This document shows, piece after piece, positions 1 to 7,721 of a DNA stretch of 64,000 nt. The position numbers and the translations under genes are program-made. The stretch comes from Bacteroidota bacterium. GTDB lineage: Bacteria > Bacteroidota > Bacteroidia > Bacteroidales > UBA10428. The DNA lies in the NCBI GenBank assembly GCA_016699695.1, contig CP065006.1, positions 3,224,001-3,288,000 on the forward strand, given 5' to 3'. How positions within the stretch are numbered: the stretch's first letter is position 1; each line of letters opens with the position of its first letter. Under the pieces are notes generated by a model. That model was given only the letters and a program-made list of their open reading frames with translations, did not search any database and was not told the DNA's origin.

Positions 1-139
1 TCTTTAACTCCCAATTAATTTTGTTTGGTTCTCTCCAATTTAAGCGCATCTTAACGCGGGAATCTTTTTTATAGGCTGTGGATGATAACAAACAATCAGC
101 TTGTAAATTCGCATTTTGTTTGAAATGTTTGCTTTCCAT
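1..139 (-). CDS. Possible partial CDS running off the left edge
   Basis: On the minus strand an ATG at 139 opens a frame of 46 codons without a stop that runs off the window. The visible peptide starts MESKHFKQNANLQ and is hydrophilic, with no recognisable motif or signal peptide. A frame this long can arise by chance in AT-rich DNA. No minus-strand TAnnTTTG box was found upstream. It would be divergent from the ATP-grasp gene at 348. Its product is unknown. Confidence 0.3.
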   Translation of the reverse strand, partial: MESKHFKQNANLQADCLLSSTAYKKDSRVKMRLNWREPNKINWELK

Positions 140-303
140 TTTTAAGATTTCTCAATTAATGTCAGGATGTAGTTTCTGTTTGTCTGACTCTGTTTTCATT
201 AATGTTCTCTGATTGGTGCGCTTGTTCTCAGTCGTTTCTCGAATGGTTCATAATCAATTGAAAATATTATTGCTTCGTTCTATCGAAGTGCTACAATTTT
301 AAA

Positions 304-311
304 TATATTTG
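304..311 (+). promoter_or_regulatory. Bacteroidota -7 box (TATATTTG) for the ATP-grasp gene
   Basis: TATATTTG matches the Bacteroidota TAnnTTTG consensus and lies 37 bases before the ATG at 348. No clear -33 TTG sits at the usual spacing. The box overlaps the TTG at 309, so that codon is unlikely to be the translation start. Confidence 0.55.
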
Positions 312-347
312 CGCTCATTTTCTTTACAAAATACTTCGCAAGCAGCT

Positions 348-1643
348 ATGGTTAGAAGCAGTGAGAAAAAATTAAAATTTCTCATGGTATCCAAATGGGG
401 CGAAACCCTCGATCTCGCCTATGCAATTCAAAAGGAGGGGAACAGTGTAAAAATGTGTGTGGAAGACAAATCATCACGCGAAATTGGCGATGGATTTGTA
501 CCAAAATGCCGAAAGTGGCTTTCGCATGTCGACTGGGCTGATGTGATTGTGTTTGACTATACGGGATATGGCAAAATTGCAACCGAATTGCGCGATGCCG
601 GAAAACTGGTTATCGGCGGCACCGAATATTCGGATTTGCTCGAACTTGACAGGAATTTTGGTCAAAACGAATTAAGAAAACACAAGGTTAAGATTCTCAA
701 CTATAAGGAATTTAGCCATACCGACGATGCCATTGCCTACGTAGAAAAGCATCCGAAGCAATATGTCATTAAACCATGCGGCGAAATGCAGGACTACAAG
801 CAGCTTTTGTATGTTGGCCAGGAAGATGATGGAGGTGACATTATCCGAATGCTGAGAGCGTACCAGAAATCATGGGGCAAGGATCTTGGAGTTTTTCAAT
901 TACAACGAAAGGTAACTGGAGTGGAAGTGGCTGTATCAGCCTTTTTCAATGGAAAGGAGTTTATTAAACCCTACAACATCACTTTTGAGCATAAAAAACT
1001 CTTTCCACGTGAGTTGGGCGTTTCTACAGGCGAAATGGGCACCAGCATGTTCTGGACCGACGAAAGTCCTATTTTCGATGCTACACTCGGGAAGTTGGAA
1101 CATAGGTTGGCTCAGGACAATTTTGTGGGCCATATCGATATCAATAACATTGTGAATGGCAATGGAATATATCCTTTGGAATTTACTTCCCGTTTTGGCT
1201 TTCCCCAAATACAAATACAACGTGCCGGAATAACAGAGCCAATCGGATACATGTTGTATAAAATTGCCCGTGGGGAGAATTTTCGCATTCAAACCAAAAA
1301 GGGCTTTCAAATAGGGGTGTATAACGTGGTTCCTCCTTTTCCATACGAAGACAATCGCACGTTCAATACTTTCTCGAAAGATGCGGTGGTGGTCTTTAAA
1401 AAGGAAATGAAAGAGGGTATTCACCCCATGCATTTAAAAATGGTTAATGGCGAATGGCTTATTACCGGATGCACCGGTATTGCAGTGCTGGTTTCTGGCA
1501 CAGGGCTTACAATGAAAGAGGCACAGCGTGTAATGTATAGCCGTGTAAGCAACCTGCTGATTAACAACAGCTATTACCGCACTGACATTGGCGACCGCTG
1601 GAGCGAAGACTCCGACAGGTTATGGGCCTGGAATTTATTGTAA
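348..1643 (+). CDS. PurD-like ATP-grasp ligase family protein
   Basis: A 431-residue protein that appears to belong to the phosphoribosylglycinamide synthetase (GARS)-like ATP-grasp superfamily. Visible landmarks are a Rossmann-like start (LKFLMVSKWGETLDLAYAI), an ATP-binding core around YVIKPCGEMQDYK and a metal/ATP end region with NGNGIYPLEFTSRFGFPQ. It lacks the GGGGREHA start of canonical PurD, so a role in purine synthesis is not assured; an amide- or peptide-bond-forming ligase is equally possible. I chose the ATG at 348 because the upstream TTG at 309 lies inside a promoter box. A GNAT acetyltransferase begins 3 bases after the stop, so the two are probably co-transcribed. Confidence 0.6.
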   Translation: MVRSSEKKLKFLMVSKWGETLDLAYAIQKEGNSVKMCVEDKSSREIGDGFVPKCRKWLSHVDWADVIVFDYTGYGKIATELRDAGKLVIGGTEYSDLLELDRNFGQNELRKHKVKILNYKEFSHTDDAIAYVEKHPKQYVIKPCGEMQDYKQLLYVGQEDDGGDIIRMLRAYQKSWGKDLGVFQLQRKVTGVEVAVSAFFNGKEFIKPYNITFEHKKLFPRELGVSTGEMGTSMFWTDESPIFDATLGKLEHRLAQDNFVGHIDINNIVNGNGIYPLEFTSRFGFPQIQIQRAGITEPIGYMLYKIARGENFRIQTKKGFQIGVYNVVPPFPYEDNRTFNTFSKDAVVVFKKEMKEGIHPMHLKMVNGEWLITGCTGIAVLVSGTGLTMKEAQRVMYSRVSNLLINNSYYRTDIGDRWSEDSDRLWAWNLL

Positions 1644-1646
1644 ACT

Positions 1647-2096
1647 ATGCTTGTTTTAAAAGAATACACTACTAATTCTGCCTTCTTTTTTCAGTTTCTG
1701 CCCTCCGACTGGGCTCTGGAAATTGAACCTTATTGGAATAAATACCAGGCCAGCTCCCAAATTTTTGTGCTCGAGGAGCACAACCAGATCGTAGCAGGTG
1801 GCATTGTGTTTTCGACTCTGTCGCCCGACACTTTGTATTATGGCAACCATGCGCAGAAATGGTTTCAGAAGGGATACCTGTATATCGGATTTCTGTTTGT
1901 ATGTGAACAACGAAGAAACGAAGGTCTTGGCTCAAAATGGGTGCAAGAGGTTCGGCAGAACCTTGAGGGAAAAAAATTATGGTTGGCTATCGACGACTAT
2001 GGTCTGGTAAATTTTTATTCGAAACTTGGGTTTGAGCTAGTTGATACACTGGAATACCGTAATCGCACGGAATGGGTGATGGCAGAACCAGAATAG
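1647..2096 (+). CDS. GNAT family N-acetyltransferase
   Basis: A 149-residue protein with the GNAT fold pattern. The acetyl-CoA binding motif A is seen as FVCEQRRNEGLGSKWV (about residues 77-92), followed by the typical late motif FYSKLGFELVDTLEYRNR. The family moves an acetyl group from acetyl-CoA to an amine; the substrate here cannot be told. It starts 3 bases after the ATP-grasp gene and is likely its operon partner, which suggests two steps of one modification or small-molecule pathway. It converges with the CAP-domain gene 14 bases downstream, with no visible terminator between. Confidence 0.75.
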   Translation: MLVLKEYTTNSAFFFQFLPSDWALEIEPYWNKYQASSQIFVLEEHNQIVAGGIVFSTLSPDTLYYGNHAQKWFQKGYLYIGFLFVCEQRRNEGLGSKWVQEVRQNLEGKKLWLAIDDYGLVNFYSKLGFELVDTLEYRNRTEWVMAEPE

Positions 2097-2110
2097 TATT
2101 TACTCTTGTT

Positions 2111-2788
2111 TTAGGGAATTGCAAGTTCTATCTTTTCGAACCATTGAAAATTCTGTGTTGCTTTTACTGCGGGCATGTGGTTAAAATCATCCATGTAGTA
2201 AAGCGCAACGCCGCAGCCCAGTTCCAATGCTTTGTCCGACAAAATATTTTCGCGGTGCCCCTGCGAGTTCATCCAGCCTTCCAGCAATGCATCGGATAGA
2301 CTCAGGTAAGTATGTGCCGCGAGAAGTTGGTTTATTTCCGGGTTGCGAAATACCCCAGGTTCAACTGGTATTACTTGCATATTCGACCGATATTGCAGAA
2401 TAAATCCCTCGATAATGTTTTCTGCCAAATGCGGATTGGCAATTCCGGCCACAATCGCTCTGTCATCTGCTTCGCGGTGTTTCTTGTTTTTGGGGTTGGT
2501 ATGACTGAAAAAGTTGTCTTTAGCCATGTCTTGCGAATGGATGCCGGCAGCTTCTTCCAATGCAGCATGGTACGACAGAATAGAGAGTCCATTTTTAGCC
2601 CGTATTGCATTGGTGGCAAAGAATATACTCGCATTAAGCAGGGCAATATCAAAATTCTTAGGGTCGATTGTTTTTTGAAAGGCAGGATGATTTCTGTAAG
2701 TATTATAGTCTGTTTCGGCATAAATAGACTGGGCTGTTAGAGTTTTAAATCCCAGGAATAAAATCAATAGAAGTGTAAATACTTTCAT
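2111..2788 (-). CDS. Secreted CAP-domain (SCP/PR1-like) protein
   Basis: A 225-residue protein with an N-terminal signal peptide (MKVFTLLLILFLGFKTLTAQ). The CAP domain follows: ATNAIRAKNGLSIL, then HSQDMAKDNFFSHTNP with the conserved His, then GWMNSQGHRENILSD, the classic signature near the end of the fold. Bacterial CAP proteins are extracytoplasmic; some have reported lipid-binding or protease-like roles, but most have no defined activity. It lies one base downstream of the DUF456 membrane gene on the same strand, so the two form a likely operon. Confidence 0.75.
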   Translation of the reverse strand: MKVFTLLLILFLGFKTLTAQSIYAETDYNTYRNHPAFQKTIDPKNFDIALLNASIFFATNAIRAKNGLSILSYHAALEEAAGIHSQDMAKDNFFSHTNPKNKKHREADDRAIVAGIANPHLAENIIEGFILQYRSNMQVIPVEPGVFRNPEINQLLAAHTYLSLSDALLEGWMNSQGHRENILSDKALELGCGVALYYMDDFNHMPAVKATQNFQWFEKIELAIP

Positions 2789-2789
2789 T

Positions 2790-3296
2790 TTAAAAGGAAT
2801 TAGAAACTACATTTTTAACGCATAAAATGGTGATAACCGACGCCAGGGCTATCTTCATAAAGGTTCCGGCAATAAACCCCACAAAGGAGCCAAAAGCTGC
2901 CCTAATGGCTGTTTTATTTGTTTGTCCGGCAATGAGCTCACCCAGCCAAGCTCCAAAAAATGGGCCAGCCAAGATGGTAATAATTCCAAACGGACCTATG
3001 GCAGGTAAAAAGAACATTCCTGCAATTAAACCTAAAATGCTTCCCCAGGCCCCCAAGCGACTGCCACCGAATTTTTTGGTGCCCCAGATAGGGACTATGT
3101 AATCGAGTATCTGTATAACTATTGTAAGGAAAGCCAATACCAGAATAACCCAGATTTCGAATTGGGCAAAGCGCGAAGAATGCAAGAGAAGCATGCCTGC
3201 CAAGCTTAAAGGCAGACCAGGCAATACCGGTAAAAAACACCCCATGAAGCCAGCGATTATTAGAATTGTCGCAAGAAATAGCAATATAATATCCAT
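2790..3296 (-). CDS. DUF456 family membrane protein
   Basis: A 168-residue, very hydrophobic protein with about four to five membrane segments rich in Gly and Pro. The start (IIAGFMGCFLPVLPGLPLSL), the central IVPIWGTKKFGGSRLGAWGS and the small-residue helices (GAWLGELIAG) fit the DUF456 family. No biochemical function is established for the family. It is the first gene of a two-gene unit with the CAP-domain protein. Confidence 0.7.
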   Translation of the reverse strand: MDIILLFLATILIIAGFMGCFLPVLPGLPLSLAGMLLLHSSRFAQFEIWVILVLAFLTIVIQILDYIVPIWGTKKFGGSRLGAWGSILGLIAGMFFLPAIGPFGIITILAGPFFGAWLGELIAGQTNKTAIRAAFGSFVGFIAGTFMKIALASVITILCVKNVVSNSF

Positions 3297-3386
3297 TCTT
3301 AACCCTTAAGGAATTAGGGCAATTTATAAAATTTTGTTTCAATGAATGAAAAACTTATAAGCGTGCTTGCTTTTTCGTGCTAAAAC

Positions 3387-3422
3387 AAAAAAGTCTCTGG
3401 TAGCATAACCAGAGACTTTTTT
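3387..3422 (-). terminator. Rho-independent terminator of the V-ATPase operon
   Basis: A perfect 15-bp inverted repeat (arms 3387-3401 and 3408-3422) around the 6-base loop AGCATA. The outer six pairs are A/T, giving a T-run on the minus strand after the stem. It lies 18 bases past the atpK stop codon and would end the seven-gene ATPase transcript; it may also work on the plus strand. Confidence 0.85.
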
Positions 3423-3439
3423 ATATATCTAAAGAACTA

Positions 3440-3889
3440 TTAACCTAATGTGCCATTAATAAGTATAGTTACCAACAATGCAAGAATGGCATACAATTCA
3501 GGAAAAGCAGCCATAATTAAGGTATTACCAAAAACATTATGACCCGATCCGATGGCTGCAATGCCATTGGCACAAACCTGACCTTGTCTGATAGCAGATA
3601 ATAAACCAGCCAAACCCAAAGCAATTCCGGCTCCAAAAATTGCTGCAGCATGCCACCAGCTCATTTCAGCAACCAACCGACCTTGTAAAACGAAAAAGCC
3701 AACAAAGCCATAAATACCTTGTGTACCAGGCATGGCCGATAGGGCAAGAAAATTACCAAAGGCTTCGGGAGTTTTCTTTAAAGCTCCGATAGTGGCATTA
3801 CCGGCAATTGTACATCCATATGCGCTGCCAACGCCTGCTAAGCCTACCATCAATCCAATTCCGATATAGGCCAAAATAATAGGTTCCAT
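3440..3889 (-). CDS. atpK: V-type ATPase subunit K (membrane rotor proteolipid)
   Basis: A 149-residue, four-helix proteolipid made of two fused hairpins, the subunit that forms the ion-carrying rotor ring. The ion-binding carboxylate is Glu131 (AAFPELYAILALL); the first hairpin has Gln instead (PGTQGIYG, residues 54-61). Thr56, Gln57, Tyr60, Gln102 and Glu131 fall at the same relative spacing as the Na+ ligand set of Enterococcus hirae NtpK (Thr64, Gln65, Tyr68, Gln110, Glu139, from memory), so sodium coupling is predicted. It is the last gene of the operon, 34 bases after atpI and followed by a strong terminator. Confidence 0.9.
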   Translation of the reverse strand: MEPIILAYIGIGLMVGLAGVGSAYGCTIAGNATIGALKKTPEAFGNFLALSAMPGTQGIYGFVGFFVLQGRLVAEMSWWHAAAIFGAGIALGLAGLLSAIRQGQVCANGIAAIGSGHNVFGNTLIMAAFPELYAILALLVTILINGTLG

Positions 3890-3923
3890 AATTTTTATTT
3901 TTAGTGTTTATTAATTTAAATTC

Positions 3924-5726
3924 TTATTTAATGAAAGGTTTATATTTTAATCCGCCACCGGAAAAACCGGAGTTTTTATAAAATTCTACAAATGTTAAAC
4001 GCATTGGGTGAACAAACGAACCTAATGCCGAAAGGCCAAGGTTTAGAGTATGCCCAAATAGAAGTATCAATATCATAATTATGTGGCTTACTACTGGAAT
4101 ATCTCCGCTTAATCCAACTGCTATTTGATTAAACACCAAACCTAAAACGGCACTTGAAATACCCAGGGCAAACAAACGAATGTAGGAAAGTAAGTCGCCC
4201 AATAAACCAGAAAGCATACCATAACTATCCCATAAGCCTAACCCGAAGTTGAGAAAGATATTTTTACCCGGACTATTCAGAAATAAGATGGGTACTCCAC
4301 CAATCACGCCAATTATCAGATATAAATTCTTGGAACTCTCTTTTGCGATGTAACCAAAATCAGACAGAAAATATACAGCAGCGCATCCTGCAATTACTAC
4401 AATCCATCCAAGAGTAGCTAAGCTGGCTCTAAATCCTTCGAAAAGAATTATTCTTACTGCTTTTATACAAATACCAAATATGATTTGAATGCCTCCAATT
4501 ATGAGCGCAAGTGTCATTAATTCATTGCTATCCAACATCATAAACCGAAGCGATGGGAAAAAGAGAAAATTGGTTTCAAGCAGGTTTATTCCAAAGAATG
4601 TACCGCTCACTAAGCCCATAAGAATGGTTGATATTCCCAAAAACTGTCCTAAAGTAAGTATAGGTCGGATTTTGGGTTTTACCTTTGGCTTGTAATAAAA
4701 TGCGGCTAGAAGTATAAGCAGTCCATAACCAATATCGCCAAGACAAAAACCGAAAAACAACATGAAAAACGGAGCAAAGAATGGCGTTAAATCAAGTTCG
4801 TTATACTGGGGTAGAGAGTATAATTCTCCAATGGGTTCAAACAATCGGCTAAACCAGTTATTTTTTAATTTAATCGGTATCGAATCTTCCTTTGAAGGTT
4901 CATACATATTGTAATAAACCGATTTCTTTTCGAGGTAGGCGACCAGGACTTCTGCTTTATCATTAGGAACCCAACCTTCGAGAATCATCAATTTATCATC
5001 GGCTTCTTTTTGAGTGTTCAAAACAACTTTGTCGAAAGTGACTTCGCCTGTAAATTTGTTTTTTGTTTTTATAAGCGCTTCGATGGCAGTTGCGGCATAG
5101 TTATCAAAAAGTGTCTCTGTATTTTCGAGCTTGGTGTTTGTTTCATTGATCTGCTCTAAAACATCACTTAATTTTCGTCGCGGCAGTGTTATTTCCTCTG
5201 CATCGATCTCGGTTTTTTCATTGATTTTTTCAAAAAGCACAAAATAGATTTGTCCTTTTATTTCGTTAATGGCTTCAACATAAAAACTATTTTGCCAAGC
5301 ATCAGAAAACTTCCGGGCAGAACAACTTAAGAATCGGGCTTTAATTCCAGCTTTTTGAAGGTTGTCAATGGTCGACCATGAAAAATCGCCCCATGGCTCG
5401 AGCAAAGATTGTTCCTTTTTGAGTGTTGTAAGCTGCTGCAGGTATTGATCTTTTTGAATTTGAAGTTCTTTAATTTCCTTGAAAATTTTTAAACCATCCA
5501 ACTCTTTTAGTTCCTTGGCTGGTTCAATTTGTCGTTTTTGTAGAAATGATACAAGCTGATTGTATTGCTGTATTTGTGAGAATTTTTCTCTTAAAGCTAC
5601 ATCTTCAATCTCTCCCGTTTTTTTTTCAATCACATGCAATACGCCTAGTTCCTGAAGTTCGCTTAGGAAATCCAAGTAATCCTTGTGATAAACCAGGAAA
5701 GCATATTTTTTCATTGGCACAATCAT
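3924..5726 (-). CDS. atpI: V-type ATPase subunit I (membrane stator, a-subunit)
   Basis: A 600-residue protein with the two-part layout of the family. The N-terminal half (to about residue 300) is hydrophilic with coiled-coil stretches and anchors the peripheral stalk. The C-terminal half has about seven to eight membrane helices, including GFCLGDIGYGLLILLAAFYY and the late helix with GDLLSYIRLFALGISSAVLG, which carries the conserved Arg that faces the rotor carboxylate. It overlaps the end of atpD by four bases (ATGA), implying translational coupling. Confidence 0.9.
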   Translation of the reverse strand: MIVPMKKYAFLVYHKDYLDFLSELQELGVLHVIEKKTGEIEDVALREKFSQIQQYNQLVSFLQKRQIEPAKELKELDGLKIFKEIKELQIQKDQYLQQLTTLKKEQSLLEPWGDFSWSTIDNLQKAGIKARFLSCSARKFSDAWQNSFYVEAINEIKGQIYFVLFEKINEKTEIDAEEITLPRRKLSDVLEQINETNTKLENTETLFDNYAATAIEALIKTKNKFTGEVTFDKVVLNTQKEADDKLMILEGWVPNDKAEVLVAYLEKKSVYYNMYEPSKEDSIPIKLKNNWFSRLFEPIGELYSLPQYNELDLTPFFAPFFMLFFGFCLGDIGYGLLILLAAFYYKPKVKPKIRPILTLGQFLGISTILMGLVSGTFFGINLLETNFLFFPSLRFMMLDSNELMTLALIIGGIQIIFGICIKAVRIILFEGFRASLATLGWIVVIAGCAAVYFLSDFGYIAKESSKNLYLIIGVIGGVPILFLNSPGKNIFLNFGLGLWDSYGMLSGLLGDLLSYIRLFALGISSAVLGLVFNQIAVGLSGDIPVVSHIIMILILLFGHTLNLGLSALGSFVHPMRLTFVEFYKNSGFSGGGLKYKPFIK

Positions 5727-6322
5727 GCTTCAGCCTCCTCTTGTTGACGGGTTTTTACAATTTTCTGAGACGATTTGGAGAGGTTATCCTCGTCTTCCAT
5801 AAAGCGCTTTATTTTTCGAATGGCATCCTGGTATCCCGGTATCTGAACTTTCTCGAAAAGATTCACTTTCTGGGTGGTTTTTTTTCGTGCATGATCCAGT
5901 AGCTGCATCTTACGCAGAAACACCTCCTGTTCAATGGATATCTTCACCATGTTCTTCACAATGGCTATACCATCGAGGTACCATTTGGGGGCATTGAATA
6001 CGCTGAAAACAGCCTGCTCAAATTCAATTTTATTCAAAACAGGAGTTTTTACGCCGGCAATCTTTTTCACATCGAGTTTAACATCCACTACTTTAAGCAA
6101 GGTGTTGTCGAATTCGCCCCAAAGCGCCACCATGTTGCTGTAAGATTCGATGGCAGCATTCAATTCATCTTCAAGACGTTTGCTTTCATCTTTTGCCCTT
6201 TTCACTTCGATGCGCAATGCCGACTCTTTGTTCTTTATGGTTGGCAAGGCTCTTACACGCACCTTAAGCTGTTTCTCGAGGCCCTGTAACGAAGTTTTGT
6301 TATATTGAAATGATATTGCCAT
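5723..6322 (-). CDS. atpD: V-type ATPase subunit D (central shaft)
   Basis: A 199-residue protein, the usual size for subunit D, which forms the rotating central stalk. It is mostly helical with a long N-terminal coiled coil (KTSLQGLEKQLKVRVRALPT) and a C-terminal coil ending near the start of atpI. The order B-D-I-K on one strand supports the call. The gap to atpB contains an 11-bp inverted repeat. Confidence 0.88.
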   Translation of the reverse strand: MAISFQYNKTSLQGLEKQLKVRVRALPTIKNKESALRIEVKRAKDESKRLEDELNAAIESYSNMVALWGEFDNTLLKVVDVKLDVKKIAGVKTPVLNKIEFEQAVFSVFNAPKWYLDGIAIVKNMVKISIEQEVFLRKMQLLDHARKKTTQKVNLFEKVQIPGYQDAIRKIKRFMEDEDNLSKSSQKIVKTRQQEEAEA

Positions 6323-6343
6323 CTATTCTTTTTGTAAGTTCAA

Positions 6344-6374
6344 AGTTTAAAGTTCAAGGTTTAAACTTTAAACT
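6344..6374 (-). repeat. Intercistronic hairpin between atpB and atpD
   Basis: A perfect 11-bp inverted repeat, AGTTTAAAGTT at 6344-6354 and its complement at 6364-6374, around a 9-base loop. On the transcript it overlaps the atpB stop codon (6373-6375). There is no T-run, so it is not a typical terminator. It could set mRNA processing or relative subunit levels; the surrounding AAGTTCAAAG-like units also make it look like slippage-prone repeat DNA. Confidence 0.55.
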
Positions 6375-7692
6375 ATTTAGGCCAATATTGATCTACCAAT
6401 TCTTGTTTAATACCTACTTCCTCTGGTTTAAAGTGTTTGCTGAATAAACTCCATCCTGTATCGAGCATCTCGTTTACTTCGATGTTTACATCAATGGCCA
6501 GCAGTTTATTGGAATAATCTTTGGCAAACTGAAGGCTCCTTTGGTCGTAATCAGTAAGGTCGAAACCGTTTTCGAGTTTGGTTTTGGCATTCGCTGCATC
6601 GGCAAAAAGGCGCACCGCAGCGTTCATCACTTGAGGGTGGTCGGCCCGGGTTTTTTTACCTATAACCAGCTGCTTTAAACGCGAGAGGGACCGGAAAGGG
6701 TCAACAATTACTTTTCCAATATCCGAATCGCGGCGTAAAAAGAGCTGTCCTTCGGTAATGTATCCGGTGTTATCCGGAATAGCATGGGTAATATCTCCAC
6801 CAGAAAGGGTTGTTACGGCGATGATAGTTATTGAACCTCCTTCGGGAAATTGAACGGCTTTTTCATATATTTTTGCCAGATCGGAATATAGCGATCCGGG
6901 CATAGAATCTTTCGATGGAATCTGGTCCATACGATTCGAAACAATACTCAAGGCATCAGCATAAAGAGTCATGTCGGTGAGCAATACCAATACCGATTCG
7001 TTTTTCTTCACGGCAAAATATTCTGCTGCTGTAAGGGCCATATCAGGCACCAACAAGCGCTCCACAGGTGGATTATCGGTTGTATTTACAAAGCTTATAA
7101 TGCGGTCGAGGGCACCTGCATTGTCGAAAACATTTTTATAATAGAGGTAATCGTCGTTGGTAAGCCCCATTCCTCCAAGAATAATTTTATCGGCTTTTGC
7201 ACGCAAAGCTACACTTGCCATCACCTGGTTGTAAGGCTGATCGGGGTCGGCAAAGAAAGGAATTTTTTGTCCGGAAACCAGGGTATTGTTTAAGTCGATA
7301 CCAGCAATACCGGTTGCAATGAGCTCAGAGGGTTGTTTGCGCCTTACAGGATTTACCGACGGGCCGCCAATTTCAACTTCCACTCCTTCTAAGGCAGGGC
7401 CACCATCGATAGGGTCGCCAAAGGCATTGAAAAATCTTCCGGCCAGGTCATCGCTTACTTTTAAGCTTGGAGCTTTACCAAGGAAAGTTACTTCGGCATT
7501 AGTTGGGATTCCCTCTGTACCACCAAAAATCTGAAGGGTAACGTTATCACCGACAAGTTTTACCACCTGTGCCAGCTTGCCATGCACAATGGCCAGCTCT
7601 TCGTTACCTATGCCAGTGGCTTTTAGCGAGCAGGTTGCCTTTGTGATTTGCGAAATTTTTGTGTATATTTTCTGAAAAGCCTTGTTTTCCAT
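6373..7692 (-). CDS. atpB: V-type ATPase subunit B (non-catalytic head subunit)
   Basis: A 439-residue protein with the layout of V/A-type subunit B: an N-terminal beta-barrel, then a nucleotide-binding-like core without a proper P-loop (LVSGQKIPFFADPDQPYNQ in its place), which marks the non-catalytic subunit. The conserved stretch SIPSKDSMPGSLYSDLAKIYE (read in parts as DQIPSKDSMPGSLY and SDLAKIYEKA) supports the family. It alternates with subunit A in the hexameric head. It lies 29 bases after atpA in the operon. Confidence 0.92.
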   Translation of the reverse strand: MENKAFQKIYTKISQITKATCSLKATGIGNEELAIVHGKLAQVVKLVGDNVTLQIFGGTEGIPTNAEVTFLGKAPSLKVSDDLAGRFFNAFGDPIDGGPALEGVEVEIGGPSVNPVRRKQPSELIATGIAGIDLNNTLVSGQKIPFFADPDQPYNQVMASVALRAKADKIILGGMGLTNDDYLYYKNVFDNAGALDRIISFVNTTDNPPVERLLVPDMALTAAEYFAVKKNESVLVLLTDMTLYADALSIVSNRMDQIPSKDSMPGSLYSDLAKIYEKAVQFPEGGSITIIAVTTLSGGDITHAIPDNTGYITEGQLFLRRDSDIGKVIVDPFRSLSRLKQLVIGKKTRADHPQVMNAAVRLFADAANAKTKLENGFDLTDYDQRSLQFAKDYSNKLLAIDVNIEVNEMLDTGWSLFSKHFKPEEVGIKQELVDQYWPK

Positions 7693-7721
7693 GCTTTATT
7701 TATTTACTGTTTCGTATTTTA

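Noticed and set aside
936..1433. Minus-strand open frame (165 codons)
   Set aside because: It is antisense to the ATP-grasp gene, with no family motif and no promoter.
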